A DNA stretch of 64,000 nt from positions 1 through 64,000 of IMG/VR virus record IMGVR_UViG_3300021405_000012; one strand, given 5' to 3'. Shown here piece after piece: positions 25,023 to 34,165 of the stretch. The position numbers and the translations under genes are program-made. Origin of the DNA: a virus. The notes under the pieces were generated by a model. The model saw nothing but the letters and a program-made list of their open reading frames with translations. It searched no databases and had not been told where the DNA came from. Position 1 is the first letter of the stretch. Every line of letters starts with the position of its first letter.

Positions 25023-25477
25023 GCGGTTACCACTCCGCTGCGGATGGGCGGATTGAAGTTCTCGCCATCGAAACTGGATTGCACCCGGAAGTAGCCTGTC
25101 TGCGGCGATCCGACTTTCCCGCCTACATCTTCAACCGGCACGGTGTAGTAGGTCTGCGTCGAAATGGGGAAGGCGATCATGCCCGAAGCAAAATCCGGCC
25201 GCGTCGAAAACTCCACCAGATGCAGCAACGGGGTTTTGGGCAGGTTGCCGCGGTTGACATACTCGGGGTTGGTGATACGGATCACGAAGCGCCCCGAGCC
25301 AGTCACCGCCGAGACCGAAACTGCCGCCTGCGGCGGCGTCGACAGTAATGCTCCCGTCTTGGTTTCGAGACTCGATATCCGGGCTTCGTTGTTTTCGAGC
25401 AACTGCTGCAACTGGAAACTGCGCCCCTTGACTGCCGCCTGGGCGGCATCGCTGGGCTTGATTTTGGCGGTGCTCAT
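25019..25477 (-). CDS. tail-associated protein, probable (152 aa)
   Basis: The ATG at 25477 overlaps the stop of the 1191-residue gene (ATGA), preferred to an upstream in-frame start. A short coiled coil (FQLQQLLENNEARISSLETKTGALL) is followed by a beta-rich region (SGRFVIRITNPEYV through YFRVQSSFDGENF) resembling a fibronectin-type III fold. It probably belongs to the tail or its attachment to fibres. Confidence 0.6.
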   Translation of the reverse strand: MSTAKIKPSDAAQAAVKGRSFQLQQLLENNEARISSLETKTGALLSTPPQAAVSVSAVTGSGRFVIRITNPEYVNRGNLPKTPLLHLVEFSTRPDFASGMIAFPISTQTYYTVPVEDVGGKVGSPQTGYFRVQSSFDGENFNPPIRSGVVTA

Positions 25478-28400
25478 ACCCCGGATGACTCCGCCGGCCG
25501 GCAGGGGTACTTCTCTTTCGACCAGATGGTGATTTCGTGGAGTTCGGCCCAACTGCCGGCCACCGCCGCGTTATTGAAATTGAGCGAGAACAGCTCTTTC
25601 TCCATCACCTCGCCGAGACTCTTCGCAAACTTGATGGGCGTGCCCGCCGTCTTCCCAACGGGCACCGTCAAAGCCACACTGGGCACTTTGGTTGCCGCCA
25701 CCCCAAAGGTCGGGTCATCGGTGGTCTGGGTCATCACCATGGCGCCATTGCCGCGTGCCCGGCCGGTCACCATTTCCCAGCTCAGAATGCCGGCGCCGGT
25801 GGCGGGGCTTTGTCCCGCCGCCGGCATCGAGCGCGCAAACGCGGGCAGATACTGGAAGTCGATGCCAACCGCGGCACCGCCGGTGAAACTGTCATCCTGA
25901 TAGCTGTCCGGCACTTCCATCTGCACCAGCGATGCGGCGAGATTGAGGGTGCCGGCGGCGATGCCAAACAGCGGCTGGAACTTGTTGATGCGGGGATCGA
26001 CTTTGACCGCCAGCGTGCGCTGCATGTAGCGCACCTTGCGGCAGGCCAGCGGCCAGGTCGACCAGCGGCGGGAGTAGCGGTTGGGCTTGACCGAGCCATC
26101 CAGCATCACAATCAGCGGATCCTGCCAGCCCATCGAGTAGTCGAGACACATGACGGTGTTGCAGGTAGTCGCGCCATTCAACGGCAGCAGGAAGAACACG
26201 CGATGGTTGTCTTCGTCGATTTCGATGGAGACTTCCCGCGAGGCATCCCAGTTGACGGTGTCCCAGGTGGCTTGCTTCTCGTGGCCTATCCAGGTCAGCT
26301 CGCCTTCGAAGTAGCGATAAGGTCCGGTGCGCCGCGAGAACAGGATCATAAAATCTTTGGCGACTTTGCAGGCGTCGGGACCAACCGGGCCGCGTTTGCG
26401 CCAGCGGTTGCCTACGCCCCACTGCGCCGGCGGGAGATCGCTCGGAGTGATGGCAAAGCCGCCATTTTCCTTGAGTGACAGCAGTTCTCCGTTCTGCATT
26501 TCGCGGAAGCAGATGGTGGGATAGCCGTCGTTGTCGTTGACCGCAAGAATCCCGTCTGGGCTTTGAATGTTTTCCGCGTCCCCAATGTTCGAAAAATAAT
26601 GCGTGCTGGCCCCTCCGGGGGTATAGACCACGCGGTTTTGGCTTTCCGAGAAAGCGATGTCGATGGATTTGGGGGCGCCGATGGCGGTGAGCTGCGAGGT
26701 TACATCGCCGGAGTCGGCGCCGGAGTCGGCGAGGGTATTGTCATCGAAATTCAGGATGATGCCGGGGGCCCCAATCAGCACGCCGGCGGTTCCAGTGAAG
26801 GGCGCTCCCAGGATGGTCGACTGCCAGGTGACGACGCCGCCATTGCCGACCAGCGCCGGAGTAACCGTCTGCAACTCGCCAATCTGGCGATCGAGGGTCG
26901 CATCTCCAGTGGAAAACGCCGCGATGCGCATGCCGGGAGCCACGAAGCTGGCATCGTCGACCGTGGCAATCACCTGGCCGTTCGCGAGCAGGCGCAGTGC
27001 GGTGATGTTGGCGATGGTGAGATTAAACGCCGAAGGTGGCTGCGCCGTGGGCAAAACCTGCTGCACGGTCAAGGTGCCATTGATGTTAGTGACTGAGCCG
27101 GTCGAAGTGGTGATATCGGCCAAAAGCACCGTGTTGCCGGTAATGGCGGCCACTCCAAACTGCACTCCATCGAGGTTGTTCAAAGGCGCGGGAATGCTGC
27201 CAAGGATGACGATATCGCCGAGCGAGATCCCGGAAGGGTCTTTGACATTCAACGTGATCCCGCCATTGGCGGCGGTGCAGGAGGTCACTACCGTCGAAAA
27301 GATGGCAGCGGGAATAGCTTCGGGAATCCAGGTAAACGGCCCGGCGGTGCCCGCGCCCGCCACCGTCAAAGCCACTACATCGAGCGCATCGTTATAGCCG
27401 GGCGGCAAGACTACGACGGGCGGCGGTCCGGGAACGGTGGTTATGGTGCCCTGGGCGCTGCCGGTGGTTCCGCTCATGGTCGAGGTTTGCCAGGTCACTG
27501 CTCCGGCGGGCAGCACGGAAGGAACAATCGAGAGCAAGGCAAAGGCGCCGCCATCGAGCGTGGCGTCGGAAGCGTTGGCGACGAACAGCTCCTGCCCGAC
27601 CGCGAGTTGGGTGATGTCATCGAGTTCCGCCGTCACCAGGCCCGCGCCGTTGCGGGCGATGGCGGTAATGTTGGCACTGAAGCTGCCAAGAAACTGGGCG
27701 GAAAGCACGGCGCCGGGATCGGCTGGCGAGAGGCTGTCATTGTAGTCGTCGCGCAGCACCACCAGATTGCGTTTGCCGCTTTCGCCGAGAAAGAGCAGGC
27801 CGGTCAGGGGTGCCGTCGATACCGTGAGTTGGGTATGCGCGCCGGTGCCGCTGATGGCGGTGATGATGACTGGCGCTCCTGGACTCTGCGCGGCGGCGTA
27901 GAGCTTATAAGTGGTCGGCGCGGCCGCCGAGTGAGCGACTGAAGCTACATACACATTCATGCAGGCAAACGCCGCCGGCCAGGCGATAAGCGGGTCAGTC
28001 GAAGGATCGACCGCCGGAGTCCCGCCAACCAGCGGGAAAAAGATGGAAGCCAGCCAGCTCGGCATGCGCGGGCCGCCATAGCCGGCGGCGCCGTAAGTGG
28101 CGGGAACAACCGGGCCGGGCACTTCGCCATTTTTCTGGAAAAAGACTTCGAGAACGTCATTCGCGGCGGTGTTCGAATACACAATGGGAACGGTCCAGAT
28201 GCTTTCCCCGTTGGCGTTCTCGTAGGCGATTGCGACATACACATCGAGGCCGTTGCCGATGGTTCCGCCAGGTGCGCCGGCTTCGCCTTTGATCGAGAGA
28301 ATCTGTTCAGGAGCCTCCGGGGCGGGCACATAGGCAGTGATGCCGGGGGTCCATTCCGTCCAACTGATCTGGTTGGGGCCGGCATTGTCGACCACGAACG

Positions 28401-29049
28401 ATGCGGTGAACGCGGTGCCTTGGAAGTAGCCATCGAAGGTTGGCCAGTTGGGCTCATTGACTCCCGATATCCCGGCATTCGAGGCGAGAAACCAGCGCCG
28501 CGCGTTGCCCGAAGTGCGTACCAGGTCGCCGGCAAAATAGTTTGTCGCCGGCAGCCACAGCGCTCCCGGAGCGTTTTGCGAAACAGGAGTGAAGTTGCCG
28601 GTGGGGCCATCGAGCACCATGGGCAGAGCCAGGCCGTTGAACATATCGGTGATCGTCATGTACTCGCGGTTGAAGGCTTGTGCGGCCATCAGGTGGCTCG
28701 AGCCGGGCAGGGCGAAGGGTGGCGTCAGGGGAACCAGGGTGCCTGAGCCTGCGGGCGATTCTTTGAGCAGGATGCCAGTCCCGCCGGCGCCCCCGGTCGA
28801 GAGCCACACCAGCGGAATCTGCTTGGCGTAGGCGCCCAGCACATTCAGGCACTCCATGCCAGTGATGTCGGCCGGAGTCGCGTAGCTCATGGTGTTCTTG
28901 CGGCCAAAGCGGCAAGCCACACTTTCAGCGCGAAACCGGGCGTTACGCGCTCTGAGCGCCAAACCGTTAGGGATTTGAGTCGGATCGTCCCAATCCGATT
29001 CGCCGCCCCAGCGCGTAATCTTCCAGGGAGTGAGCCCAGATGTGTTCAA
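25474..29049 (-). CDS. tail stabilisation/hub-like structural protein (1191 aa)
   Basis: The large beta-rich protein begins WKITRWGGESDWDDPTQIPNG and ends with a segment of DNYHRVFF-like blades, short Trp/Gly strands resembling the beta-propeller stabilisation proteins (tail tubular B type) of short-tailed phages. The middle holds at least three repeats of ~90 residues built as I-T-x-I-x-R-x-G-x-V-T-V with Gln/Gly turns, as in phage immunoglobulin-like modules (ITAIARNGAGLVTAELDD, ITALRLLANGQVIATVDD, SCTAANGGITLNVKD). It lies between the head connector genes and the internal-protein genes. Confidence 0.7.
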   Translation of the reverse strand: MNTSGLTPWKITRWGGESDWDDPTQIPNGLALRARNARFRAESVACRFGRKNTMSYATPADITGMECLNVLGAYAKQIPLVWLSTGGAGGTGILLKESPAGSGTLVPLTPPFALPGSSHLMAAQAFNREYMTITDMFNGLALPMVLDGPTGNFTPVSQNAPGALWLPATNYFAGDLVRTSGNARRWFLASNAGISGVNEPNWPTFDGYFQGTAFTASFVVDNAGPNQISWTEWTPGITAYVPAPEAPEQILSIKGEAGAPGGTIGNGLDVYVAIAYENANGESIWTVPIVYSNTAANDVLEVFFQKNGEVPGPVVPATYGAAGYGGPRMPSWLASIFFPLVGGTPAVDPSTDPLIAWPAAFACMNVYVASVAHSAAAPTTYKLYAAAQSPGAPVIITAISGTGAHTQLTVSTAPLTGLLFLGESGKRNLVVLRDDYNDSLSPADPGAVLSAQFLGSFSANITAIARNGAGLVTAELDDITQLAVGQELFVANASDATLDGGAFALLSIVPSVLPAGAVTWQTSTMSGTTGSAQGTITTVPGPPPVVVLPPGYNDALDVVALTVAGAGTAGPFTWIPEAIPAAIFSTVVTSCTAANGGITLNVKDPSGISLGDIVILGSIPAPLNNLDGVQFGVAAITGNTVLLADITTSTGSVTNINGTLTVQQVLPTAQPPSAFNLTIANITALRLLANGQVIATVDDASFVAPGMRIAAFSTGDATLDRQIGELQTVTPALVGNGGVVTWQSTILGAPFTGTAGVLIGAPGIILNFDDNTLADSGADSGDVTSQLTAIGAPKSIDIAFSESQNRVVYTPGGASTHYFSNIGDAENIQSPDGILAVNDNDGYPTICFREMQNGELLSLKENGGFAITPSDLPPAQWGVGNRWRKRGPVGPDACKVAKDFMILFSRRTGPYRYFEGELTWIGHEKQATWDTVNWDASREVSIEIDEDNHRVFFLLPLNGATTCNTVMCLDYSMGWQDPLIVMLDGSVKPNRYSRRWSTWPLACRKVRYMQRTLAVKVDPRINKFQPLFGIAAGTLNLAASLVQMEVPDSYQDDSFTGGAAVGIDFQYLPAFARSMPAAGQSPATGAGILSWEMVTGRARGNGAMVMTQTTDDPTFGVAATKVPSVALTVPVGKTAGTPIKFAKSLGEVMEKELFSLNFNNAAVAGSWAELHEITIWSKEKYPCRPAESSGV

Positions 29050-29073
29050 TGGAGGCTCGCGGGATTACGGCCG

Positions 29074-29475
29074 CTAGTCGCGCTTCAGCGGGGTGATGAT
29101 CTCGAACATGATATCGGTCAGCTGTAATCCCGCCGGCATCGCTCCAGCCGCCAGTTCCTGCGTGCTCTGGAAGATGGTGAGCACGTAATTCTTCAGCGTG
29201 GGGGCGACCGCGTTCTGCGAGATGTAGATCTGGTAGCCCGCCAGGTCCGCGGGCAGGATGTCGTCGGTTGCCGGGATCGAATTCGGGGAGCTTGCGACTC
29301 CTCCAAACTTGCCTTTCTGGATTTTCTGCGGGTTCGCCATGGTGGTGAAGTCCACCGGGAAGCCGCCATTCGCGTTCTGCACGTAGTTTCCCGCGCCTAA
29401 CTGGATGGCGATCCAGCGAGTCGCGTGGTTACGGCTTAGATCCTTGCGCTTGAGGGTGATGCTCGAAACTGACAT
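29074..29475 (-). CDS. small structural protein, probable (133 aa)
   Basis: Starts MSVSSITLKRKDLSRNHATRWIAIQLGAGNYVQN and ends DIMFEIITPLKRD, with mostly beta character and no signal peptide. Between connector and tail genes, it is likely a minor head or tail-completion protein. The 140-bp gap upstream (29476-29615) holds only a doubtful plus-strand frame. Confidence 0.6.
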   Translation of the reverse strand: MSVSSITLKRKDLSRNHATRWIAIQLGAGNYVQNANGGFPVDFTTMANPQKIQKGKFGGVASSPNSIPATDDILPADLAGYQIYISQNAVAPTLKNYVLTIFQSTQELAAGAMPAGLQLTDIMFEIITPLKRD

Positions 29476-29505
29476 GGTGGCCTCCGGTAGAAAAACTCAG
29501 GTAAA

Positions 29506-29601
29506 ATGAAATCGCCGCGTGAAGCTCGATCCAATCATGCGGTGAGTGTTGCTCAGAACGCAGACACGGACGCGCGTATAAACTGCCGATTCACCAAATG
29601 A
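29506..29601 (+). CDS. doubtful tiny plus-strand protein (31 aa)
   Basis: ATG at 29506 is preceded by AGG and by GGTAGAAAA, an element like those before other small plus-strand genes here. The 31-residue product (MKSPREARSNHAVSVAQ...) is polar and has no recognised feature. It is the only possible gene in the 29476-29615 gap. Confidence 0.25.
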   Translation: MKSPREARSNHAVSVAQNADTDARINCRFTK

Positions 29602-29615
29602 AGGCGCGCCCGTTG

Positions 29616-30344
29616 TTATCCGGTCGGGATGCGGAAGCTGTTCGGGCCTTGCCGCATGCCGCTGCGCCGTCCCCCCAGCCGCTGCCGCTGGCCGTGCTTA
29701 GGCTTGATCTGGTTGTTCTCGAAATTCGCCTTCGAGCGCCCTAGCTCTTCTTTCCAGGACACGGCTTCCGCCGAAGCTGCCCCGCCACGGCTTTTCGCAA
29801 TCGACCAGCAAATCCAGTAGACGAGGATGTTGACGACGCCGCGAATCGGCTGGTTGGGGGAATCGGCATCGAGGTTCGCGGGCAAAGCCTGAAAGCGCAC
29901 CCGGAGATCGACCACCGACTGCGACGGGCTGATGAAGATGATTCCATCGCGCCACTCCCAGCTTTCAACATCCATCGCATCCGAGGCGACTGCCGCGCCC
30001 GGCAGTCCGGTGCCAGTGTCGGTATCGAGCACTTTTGCGACTGGGTCGACCACCTCCCAGTCCTGCTGGTTTTCGCCACTCAGCCGCCATTCGATGGTGA
30101 TGGGCATCGTCATGCAGGCGAGCGGCCCGCCAATCACCTGAAAGCTCGACAGGTCGGTGGTATTGGCCGCGACCGCCGGCAGGATGACCACCTGGGTATC
30201 GAAGTTCAGGTCGAGTGATTCGAGTTCCTGCTCGAGATCGTCATTCTTGATGGCGAGCACCTGGCAGATGAAGTCCGCATCCGTCCAGGTCGCTCCAAAG
30301 TCGCGCAGTTCCCACTGCACGCGCTTGATGATGAGAGGAACCAC
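29616..30344 (-). CDS. head-tail connector/adaptor protein (probable)
   Basis: The 242-residue protein starts MVPLIIKRVQWELRDFGATWTDADFICQVLAIKNDDLEQELE, a helical, acidic opening like the adaptor proteins that bind under the portal. A later hydrophobic helix (GVVNILVYWICWSIAKS, ~182-198) fits the packed helices of this fold. The C-terminus is basic and Gly/Arg-rich (GQRQRLGGRRSGMRQG). Position and shape support the call; no strict motif exists. Confidence 0.6.
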   Translation of the reverse strand: MVPLIIKRVQWELRDFGATWTDADFICQVLAIKNDDLEQELESLDLNFDTQVVILPAVAANTTDLSSFQVIGGPLACMTMPITIEWRLSGENQQDWEVVDPVAKVLDTDTGTGLPGAAVASDAMDVESWEWRDGIIFISPSQSVVDLRVRFQALPANLDADSPNQPIRGVVNILVYWICWSIAKSRGGAASAEAVSWKEELGRSKANFENNQIKPKHGQRQRLGGRRSGMRQGPNSFRIPTG

Positions 30345-30350
30345 GGCTAT

Positions 30351-30779
30351 TTAGTTGGCGTTCGGCGATGCTTGCACCGGGCCAGGTACTTGAGGGGGCA
30401 CTGGCACCTGAGCACAGCCCTCAACCGAGAGTGTGCTCTTTAAGCCTCCGCTGCCTACAGCTGCCGCTTCGTAATAGAGCGCGGTTGCCCCAGCCGGAAT
30501 GTTGTTGTCCTGAAAGGCCACTGTTCCGCCGTTTGATATCAGTCCGGTAGCGTAGGGCGTTGTCCCCTCGGCGCCGGAAGTCGTCGCGCGGTAAAGGTCG
30601 TAGCTGACCACTGTCGGCGGCTGCGTGGATGCCGCAAACGATATCTGCACACAGATGGCGCCCACGGGCTGGCCGGCGCAGCCCTGAGTGCCGATGGTCG
30701 AATTGCAGGTGGTGGCCGCGAAGGCGGCACCGGCGAGCACTAACAACGTGCTCAGCAGACTAATGATTGTTCGTTTCAT
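30351..30779 (-). CDS. exported fibronectin-like protein (142 aa)
   Basis: The N-terminus MKRTIISLLSTLLVLAGAAFA is a textbook Sec signal peptide with cleavage after AFA. The mature part has four cysteines (CNSTIG, GCAGQ, ICVQI, GCAQV) and a beta-sandwich pattern with SYDLYRATTSG, like a fibronectin III module. It ends in a Pro/Gln tail. An exported protein inside the virion gene block is unusual; it may act in the periplasm or on the cell surface. Confidence 0.7.
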   Translation of the reverse strand: MKRTIISLLSTLLVLAGAAFAATTCNSTIGTQGCAGQPVGAICVQISFAASTQPPTVVSYDLYRATTSGAEGTTPYATGLISNGGTVAFQDNNIPAGATALYYEAAAVGSGGLKSTLSVEGCAQVPVPPQVPGPVQASPNAN

Positions 30780-30791
30780 CCGCAGTGCTCC

Positions 30792-31832
30792 TCAGTCAGT
30801 TTTGGCTTTGACCTTCTTTTCTTCCTTCTCGAATCCAGGCATGTTGGCTGCGGTCAAAGCCTCTCGGGTAAACATCCCGCCTTTGATCAGGTGCTTGATC
30901 TGGGCTTCGGTCAGGCGGCGGAAGGCGAGACCAGCTCCGGGAGTGTCCAACCCGATGACATATTTCTCGAAAGCCTCAAAGGCGTCGAAGACGTAGCTGC
31001 AAGTGCCATTGGTGCAGCGCACGGCTTTCGGTTTGGCCTCGAACCCGCAGGAAGGGCACTCGCGCGGCGGGCGCGCATCTTTCCCGGTACGCTTCGCGGT
31101 GAACCACTCGGGGTCGGTGGCAATCACTCCCCAGGCGCGGCACATGGTCACAATCTTGCGCATGTTGGGAGTGATCTCGGAACGCCGCTGGCCCTTGCGC
31201 CAGGACTTGGCTTCGTCGGCGAAGATGTCGTTAGCTTCGTCGAGCTGCTTCATGTAGTAGGCCAGCTGGTCGGCATGCACCCGCTCGATCGCCTCTTTCA
31301 CCGTCATGCGGGCGCAGTTTTCCGGCAGATAGGCGTTCTGGGTGGGCACGTAGGCTTCTTTCCCCAGGCTGTGGTTCGGAGGCTCAACGCCCACGTAGCA
31401 GAACATTCCGCCGACGTTATTGCGCATGGAATTGTTGTGCTGGTAGACGTAGTCGAGCGCCTGCGAAAGCGGCAGCATCTCTTCAAAGGTACGATCACCG
31501 GACTCGTTTGGAATGCCGTCCACTTTGTAGTCGGTGAAAGCGTAGATGGCGTAAGTCAGGTCGCGGCCGTCGAGGGTCTGGATGCGGGGCGCGGTTTCAT
31601 CGCTCGGCAAGGGCGCTGGCGGAATGCGGAGGTCGTGGTGAACGTAGCCCGAGGCATGCAGCGGCCAGGGATGGAAGCTGATGAGGGTGATGGGATCCCA
31701 GCGGGTCGAGCGCATGCGGCTGTGAATGTGGGCGATGCCGCGCAGTTCCTTGGCTTCCGAGCGGCTGGTCCAGCGCTTGACTTCGGCGCGGGCGTTACCT
31801 TCTTCGATGTGCGGGATTGCGTTAGTTGCCAT
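30792..31832 (-). CDS. hypothetical structural-region protein with zinc ribbon (346 aa)
   Basis: Cys259, Cys262, Cys273 and Cys278 (CPSC...CTNGTC) form a zinc-ribbon-like site in the C-terminal third, flanked by helices (FDAFEAFEKYVIGLD). The N-terminal part is rich in His and Pro with FHPWPLHASGYVHHDLRIPP. The last residues are Lys-rich. No family recognised; its place between capsid and connector genes suggests a virion or assembly role. Confidence 0.65.
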   Translation of the reverse strand: MATNAIPHIEEGNARAEVKRWTSRSEAKELRGIAHIHSRMRSTRWDPITLISFHPWPLHASGYVHHDLRIPPAPLPSDETAPRIQTLDGRDLTYAIYAFTDYKVDGIPNESGDRTFEEMLPLSQALDYVYQHNNSMRNNVGGMFCYVGVEPPNHSLGKEAYVPTQNAYLPENCARMTVKEAIERVHADQLAYYMKQLDEANDIFADEAKSWRKGQRRSEITPNMRKIVTMCRAWGVIATDPEWFTAKRTGKDARPPRECPSCGFEAKPKAVRCTNGTCSYVFDAFEAFEKYVIGLDTPGAGLAFRRLTEAQIKHLIKGGMFTREALTAANMPGFEKEEKKVKAKTD

Positions 31833-31887
31833 GGGTTGTCCTTGGTTTTAAGTCGCGAACGTGAAGCGACTGATTTAGAATTGGTGG

Positions 31888-32001
31888 GTGATCCTGCTAA
31901 AACTGATCTGGGTTAAGCTGCAACTGTGGTACTGGCGTCGCAGATTGCACGCCGCTGGCGAAGAGAATCGCCGCCTCAAGGCCTTATTCCGTAAATCCTG
32001 A
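31888..32001 (+). CDS. tiny plus-strand protein (37 aa)
   Basis: GTG at 31888 follows a GGTGG-like site and a TTTAGAAT element. The product has an amphipathic Trp/Leu start (LLKLIWVKLQLWYWRRR) then a charged helix with ENRRLKALFRKS, like a single-helix membrane-associated peptide. Its 3' end overlaps the end of the opposing gene by 26 nt. Possibly a small membrane-active protein. Confidence 0.4.
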   Translation: MILLKLIWVKLQLWYWRRRLHAAGEENRRLKALFRKS

Positions 32002-32329
32002 GCGTTCCCCGCACCAGCGCGGTTTGGCTATAGAAGTCGACGGCGGCTTTCATCGCGGTATCGCGTTGGCTCTGCTGGTCGGCCTTCTCCGCGCGGCGCC
32101 GCCAGTGGATGTAGGCCGTGCCAATCGGCGGAATCACCAGACTCCCAGCCGCGAAGGGCAAGCTGAGCGCGAAGTGCAGTGGCACCCGCCAGACGGCTTT
32201 CTTCCAGTCGCGTTGCACTTTGCAGAGTTGCGGGCCGGTGGTCGCATACGGACCGGCGTAGGGGCCGCCTTGGGCGGTTGCGACCGCCGAGAGCAGCAGT
32301 AGGACGGCGATGGCCTTAGTTGCCAACAT
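31976..32329 (-). CDS. exported or membrane protein (117 aa)
   Basis: MLATKAIAVLLLLSAVATAQG is a Sec signal peptide. A second hydrophobic stretch (VPLHFALSLPFAAGSLVIPPIGTAYIHW, ~49-76) may anchor it in the membrane. Its start overlaps the previous gene. Function unknown. Confidence 0.6.
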   Translation of the reverse strand: MLATKAIAVLLLLSAVATAQGGPYAGPYATTGPQLCKVQRDWKKAVWRVPLHFALSLPFAAGSLVIPPIGTAYIHWRRRAEKADQQSQRDTAMKAAVDFYSQTALVRGTLRIYGIRP

Positions 32330-33188
32330 GCTCCTTGATCCCTGCCCTGTCTGCGAGCTCCGTGCGCATCTTTCCGGCGGCCAAACTTGAGCCTAAGTAG
32401 GGCTTCATGGTGTCGCGAATAAACTGCAACTGCTGCTCACGTTCCTGCTCTTCGAGCATGCGCATGCGGCGCTGATACTCGCTCAACCGCATGGCCATAC
32501 GAGCCTCGGGACTGGCTCCGAGCGTCTTCAGGCGATCGCATTCAAGAAACTGGATCATGTCTTCGAGCAGGCTGATCGGCGGAACCTTCTCCCAGGAGTC
32601 GTAAGTCTGGAATACGCCTTGATGGTTGCGCTCGACACGCTCGCCGGCGATTTCGTAGGCTCCGCGCTCGGGGTACGGGCCCAGCATCAGGATGGCGGGA
32701 TTGCCGCGGTAGAGAAACGATTCCCAGACATGCCGCGCCCCAAAGTGTCCCGCCGGACGCCACATTTGCAGGATCCAGCCGTAGATGGTGGGATAGCGCT
32801 TCACTTTCCGCATGCCCACAAAACGGCGGATCGGCTGCGTGGTCGATGGCACCATGACCGGCACCTGCGCCTGGATGGTGAGGGGTTTGGTGAATTCCGG
32901 GATCTTGATGCGATGAGTTTTGAGCTGGGTGCCAGCAAACACCATTCCACCTTGCTCTTGCAGCGCGGTGCCTTTCGGCCAGTCGATGAACTCGCCGCCA
33001 TGCCACTCCATGACGCATTGCGCCAGCACCAGGCGGAAGCGCGGCTCGCCGTGGGGATTGAGGCCGCCAACCTGGGCCAGGGCGAGCTGGATGGGTTTGG
33101 GCGCGTGGCCGTCGCTGATGATGTCGTCACGCTGGATGACGTCTTTCAGGCGGGCGCGGGCACGGAGCTGGCGGGGCGAGATGGTCAT
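32316..33188 (-). CDS. hypothetical structural-region protein (290 aa)
   Basis: The first ~200 residues look globular with many aromatic residues (YGWILQMWRPAGHFGARHVWESFLYRG). The C-terminal ~90 residues form a charged helix/coiled coil (RLSEYQRRMRMLEEQEREQQLQFIRDTMK). It is transcribed with the capsid block just before the homing endonuclease interruption. No family recognised. Confidence 0.6.
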   Translation of the reverse strand: MTISPRQLRARARLKDVIQRDDIISDGHAPKPIQLALAQVGGLNPHGEPRFRLVLAQCVMEWHGGEFIDWPKGTALQEQGGMVFAGTQLKTHRIKIPEFTKPLTIQAQVPVMVPSTTQPIRRFVGMRKVKRYPTIYGWILQMWRPAGHFGARHVWESFLYRGNPAILMLGPYPERGAYEIAGERVERNHQGVFQTYDSWEKVPPISLLEDMIQFLECDRLKTLGASPEARMAMRLSEYQRRMRMLEEQEREQQLQFIRDTMKPYLGSSLAAGKMRTELADRAGIKEHVGN

Positions 33189-33237
33189 AAGAGTTGTGGT
33201 GATCCCATCGGGAAAGTGTTAAGCTGGACAGAGAAAA

Positions 33238-33269
33238 GGCCACGCACTGTTGCGAACAGCGACGTGGCC
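33238..33269. repeat. stem-loop before the HNH endonuclease gene
   Basis: GGCCACG (33238-33244) pairs with CGTGGCC (33263-33269), and inside it CTGTT (33247-33251) pairs with AACAG (33255-33259) around GCG. The structure lies ~30 nt before the endonuclease start and could be the terminator of converging transcription, a structured leader, or a mark of the element's edge. Confidence 0.5.
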
Positions 33270-33296
33270 GACACCGCTCTCACGGGAGGAGAGACG

Positions 33297-34142
33297 ATGC
33301 CACCATTCAAGTCTACCAAACGATTGCGCTACGAGTGGCTTGTGGATCAGCTGTCCAAGCCGCTCACCGATCAGTGCATACTTTGGCCCTTTGAAACTCA
33401 AAGAGGCTACGGAACCCTTCACCTGTTGAGTTCGGGGAGACCTAAAGTATTCGCGCATCGTCTCGCCTACAAACTTCATTACGGAGTCTGGCCGAATCCC
33501 TGCGGTCGCCACACCTGCGACGTTTCCCTTTGTTTCAATCCTTTGCATATCGTGGCCGGTACCGTCGCAGAGAATAACCGCGACATGCTTGACCGAGGAC
33601 ACCATCGCAACCAGTACACCGGCCCGCTTCCGAAACGCCTGCGCTACGCCGTGAAGCACGGTCGCGAGTTGGACATAACGCTCTACGCTTGGTTGGTCGA
33701 AGCGATTAGAAAGCATGGCGACAGTGATGGATGTCTCCTCTGGCCGTGGCCCGTGAACGCCTCTGGCTTCCCTCGCTTGCGGGATCTCGCGCACAGAAAC
33801 ATTCTCGCCCATCGGCTCGTATTTCGCTTGATTCATGGCAGAGAGGCTGTGCCGTTCGCCACTCAGACTTGTCAAGACCACACCTGCATCAGCCCGCGTC
33901 ACATCGCTGAGTCGTCGAAAATCGAAGCGTGGCGAAAGGCTGGCCACAATGGCGCGAACAATCGCCGTGGCGAGAGAAACGGCTCGGCGAAGCTCGACGC
34001 GGAGAAAGTCCGCGAGATCAGGCGCATGTATGCCAGTGGTCACTATTCGCAGCAGCGAATCGCGGATCAATTTAGCGTTGGACAAAACACGGTGAGCTGC
34101 ATTTTGCTGAACAAAACGTGGGGCCACGTTAGCGTACCGTGA
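33297..34142 (+). CDS. HNH homing endonuclease with tandem HNH units and C-terminal helix-turn-helix
   Basis: ATG 33297 has GGGAGG 8 nt upstream, so the long open frame before it is not coding. The 281 residues hold two similar halves: CILWPFETQRGYG, AHRLAYKL, HTCDVSLCFNPLHIVAGT, ENNRDMLDRG; then CLLWPWPVNASGF, AHRLVFRL, QTCQDHTCISPRHIAE. Both follow the zinc-bound HNH pattern of homing endonucleases. The C-terminal helix-turn-helix (KLDAEKVREIRRMYASGHYSQQRIADQF, then VGQNTVSCIL) suits DNA binding. It lies opposite to the flanking capsid gene (34166) and the gene ending at 33188, as expected for a free-standing homing element. Confidence 0.88.
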   Translation: MPPFKSTKRLRYEWLVDQLSKPLTDQCILWPFETQRGYGTLHLLSSGRPKVFAHRLAYKLHYGVWPNPCGRHTCDVSLCFNPLHIVAGTVAENNRDMLDRGHHRNQYTGPLPKRLRYAVKHGRELDITLYAWLVEAIRKHGDSDGCLLWPWPVNASGFPRLRDLAHRNILAHRLVFRLIHGREAVPFATQTCQDHTCISPRHIAESSKIEAWRKAGHNGANNRRGERNGSAKLDAEKVREIRRMYASGHYSQQRIADQFSVGQNTVSCILLNKTWGHVSVP

Positions 34143-34165
34143 CCCCAACACGTAAGTTGTTGATT

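Noticed and set aside
32619-33296. Upstream extension of the HNH endonuclease frame
   Set aside because: The GGGAGG-preceded ATG at 33297 marks the start; the upstream part is antisense to the 290-residue gene.
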